Assembly (NCBI RefSeq): GCF_900112815.1
Contig: NZ_FOND01000010.1
Location: forward strand, 62,001 to 126,000
From: Blastococcus tunisiensis
Lineage (GTDB): Bacteria; Actinomycetota; Actinomycetes; Mycobacteriales; Geodermatophilaceae
DNA: 64,000 bases
Direction: 5' to 3'
Positions 62,676-64,000 of this stretch are shown piece after piece; within the stretch, counting starts at the first letter, position 1, and every line of letters begins with the position of its first letter. A model generated the notes under the pieces. That model was given only the letters and a program-made list of their open reading frames with translations. It made no database searches and had not been told where the DNA came from. Both the position numbers and the translations under genes were made by a program.

Positions 62676-62712
62676 CGGCGGGTGCCGGCGCTCTCGTCGC
62701 CGGCACCCGCCG
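62676..62712 (+). terminator. terminator hairpin after tctC
   Basis: A perfect 15-bp inverted repeat, 62676-62690 with 62698-62712 (outer CGGCGGG, inner CCGGCG), has a 7-nt loop CTCTCGT. It begins 10 bp after the tctC stop. No T tract is present; it may end transcription or protect the tctABC mRNA. Confidence 0.6.
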
Positions 62713-62776
62713 CACTGTCCTCCCGTTCCCCCGGCCGGCGCCCCCTCCCGGCCCTCGCCACCCTGAGGTGCTGTCC

Positions 62777-63508
62777 ATGTCGTCGACGACGGAGGCTCTC
62801 GACGCGTTCGAGGACCACTGCTGGCGGGACGTCGTCCCGGCCGAAACCCTGGAGGTCTACCGCGCCTACCGGCGCGAGACCCGGATCGTCGGCCGTCCCG
62901 CGGTGCTGGCCGTCGACCTGTTCAGCGGCGTGTTCCCCGACGGGCCAGTGTCACTGGCCGAGGCCGTCGCCCGGAACCCGCGCAGCTGCGGCCCCGCTGC
63001 CTGGGCCGCGCGGGCGCCGATCGCCGCCCTGCTCGACCACGCCCGCAGCCGTGACGTCCCGGTTCTGTTCAGCACGCAGGACCCCGAGACCTCCCGCGCG
63101 ACCCACCGCCCCCCGTCGTCGCGCGATGCAGCGGACCTGGCTCTCGACCCCGCCTTCGGGCCCCGTTCCGGCGAGCTCCTGGTCCCGAAGCGGCGCGCCA
63201 GCGTCTTCTTCGAGACCGGCCTGGCCGAGCACCTGACCCGGCTGCGGATCGACACGCTGGTCCTCTCCGGGGAGACCACGAGCGGTTGTGTCCGGGCGAC
63301 AGCGGTCGACGCCTACTCCCACGGCCTGCACGTGGTCGTGGTCGAGGAGGCGGTGTTCGATCGGAGCCCCCTCAGCCACAAGGTCAGCCTCTTCGACCTG
63401 CACCACAAGTACGCCGACGTCATGACGCTCGCGCAGTTCGAGGAGGCCCTCGACGCCGCCCTGCCGAGCACCCCGGCGAGCCAGGCTCACCGGTCCGCAC
63501 AGCACTGA
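62777..63508 (+). CDS. isochorismatase-family cysteine hydrolase
   Basis: A 243-residue isochorismatase-like amidohydrolase. The catalytic triad appears as Asp in AVLAVDLFSGVF, Lys in LVPKRRASVF and Cys in LSGETTSGCVRATAVDAYSH. This is close to N-carbamoylsarcosine amidohydrolase-type enzymes that hydrolyse amides or carbamoyl groups. ATG at 62777 is preferred to GTG 62768. It lies beyond the tctC hairpin. Confidence 0.88.
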   Translation: MSSTTEALDAFEDHCWRDVVPAETLEVYRAYRRETRIVGRPAVLAVDLFSGVFPDGPVSLAEAVARNPRSCGPAAWAARAPIAALLDHARSRDVPVLFSTQDPETSRATHRPPSSRDAADLALDPAFGPRSGELLVPKRRASVFFETGLAEHLTRLRIDTLVLSGETTSGCVRATAVDAYSHGLHVVVVEEAVFDRSPLSHKVSLFDLHHKYADVMTLAQFEEALDAALPSTPASQAHRSAQH

Positions 63509-63556
63509 CGCCGTCGCCGACGGCGTGATCCCACGAGTCCAGGGAGCGAATACCGC

Positions 63557-63967
63557 GTGTTCACCGACATCCTCGTCGCACTCAAGGAGAACCAGCCACA
63601 CCAGCCCCTGCTGGAGCTGGCGAAGAAGGTGGCGCCCAGCCCGGCGCGCGTGCATCTGGTCACCCTGGTGCGGGTCGGGACGGACGACGACGAGCTCCAG
63701 CGGCTCAGGCGGACGGAGCGGAGCCTCGGCCAGCTGGTCGAGTCCCTGGCGGCCGAGGGCTACGACGCGTCCTACGAGGCCGGCATCGTGGCCGTCAGCG
63801 CGGCGGTGGACCTGGTCCGGATCGCCGGGACGCGCGAGGTCGAGCTGATGGTCATCGGGCTCGCCAAGCGCACGCGGGTGGGCAAGGCCCTGATGGGCAG
63901 CGACGCCCAGCGGATCCTGCTCAGCGCCGACTGCCCCGTCCTGGTCAAGCAGCTGCACGGGATGTAG
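63557..63967 (+). CDS. universal stress protein
   Basis: A 136-residue UspA-domain protein. It opens with FTDILVALKENQPHQPLLEL, and the C-terminal region VMVIGLAKRTRVGKALMGS-like segment and DAQRILLSADCPVLVK match the nucleotide-binding loop, though the classic GxxGx9GS is altered. It probably binds ATP or supports stress survival. GTG at 63557 follows GGGAG at about 11 nt. It is often found with tripartite carboxylate transporters. Confidence 0.87.
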   Translation: MFTDILVALKENQPHQPLLELAKKVAPSPARVHLVTLVRVGTDDDELQRLRRTERSLGQLVESLAAEGYDASYEAGIVAVSAAVDLVRIAGTREVELMVIGLAKRTRVGKALMGSDAQRILLSADCPVLVKQLHGM

Positions 63968-64000
63968 CCGCCCGACTCCGGGCCGTACAGTCCCGACCAG

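Overview
The window is a very GC-rich actinobacterial chromosome segment. GTG starts are common, gene ends often overlap as ATGA or GTGA, and TANNNT-type -10 boxes sit 6-8 nt before several start codons. A DUF222/HNH protein, a DUF6221 remnant, a SAM-IV riboswitch, mycofactocin genes and an IdeR-type iron box together suggest an actinomycete near the Geodermatophilaceae (Blastococcus, Geodermatophilus, Modestobacter). That placement is inferred from gene content, not from a phylogenetic marker. No rRNA, tRNA, CRISPR array, phage gene or complete insertion sequence was found.

1-12.3 kb is mostly metabolic: a cut-off Zn-alcohol dehydrogenase, a threonine-aldolase-like PLP enzyme, DUF167, a SAM-IV riboswitch with metY-metX, a class V aminotransferase, a gamma carbonic anhydrase behind an Xre regulator and membrane protein, NADP-glutamate dehydrogenase, a phosphoglycerate mutase-like gene with NAD(P)HX dehydratase, a YdeI-like protein and an amino-acid permease. 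12.4-25 kb holds an NlpC/P60 hydrolase, a Cys-rich small protein, TldD/TldE, a frameshifted metallo-beta-lactamase-fold gene, an ArsR-SRPBCC-DoxX operon with two visible operators, an amidohydrolase, DedA-HAD-hydrolase genes, a DUF6221 remnant and the DUF222/HNH gene. 25-30 kb is a form II aerobic CO-dehydrogenase-type operon (coxS-L-M-G). 30-34.3 kb has two MFS exporters and a GAF-domain regulator.

34.4-48 kb contains a complete but dispersed mycofactocin set. mftF lies behind a DUF4386 gene under a TetR-type operator pair. mftE is the last gene of a DrrAB-like ABC exporter operon with its own TetR. mftA-B-C run leftward, followed by a GGDEF-EAL protein, while mftR and mftD run rightward. 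The same palindrome, TGGCAC-N3-GTGCCA, lies at the mftA and mftD promoters and is the best candidate MftR site. An iron-siderophore binding lipoprotein with an IdeR box sits between mftF and mftE.

48-64 kb is a catabolic island. One leftward operon encodes ferredoxin, ferredoxin reductase, Rieske dioxygenase alpha and beta subunits, Zn-dehydrogenase, aldehyde dehydrogenase and an IclR regulator. A divergent MFS gene and a GntR/FCD regulator follow. Next are a class II aldolase and a 3-hydroxyisobutyrate dehydrogenase-like gene, divergent from a tripartite tricarboxylate transporter (tctA-B-C), then an isochorismatase-like hydrolase and a universal stress protein. Together they look like uptake and breakdown of an organic or aromatic acid whose identity the sequence does not give.
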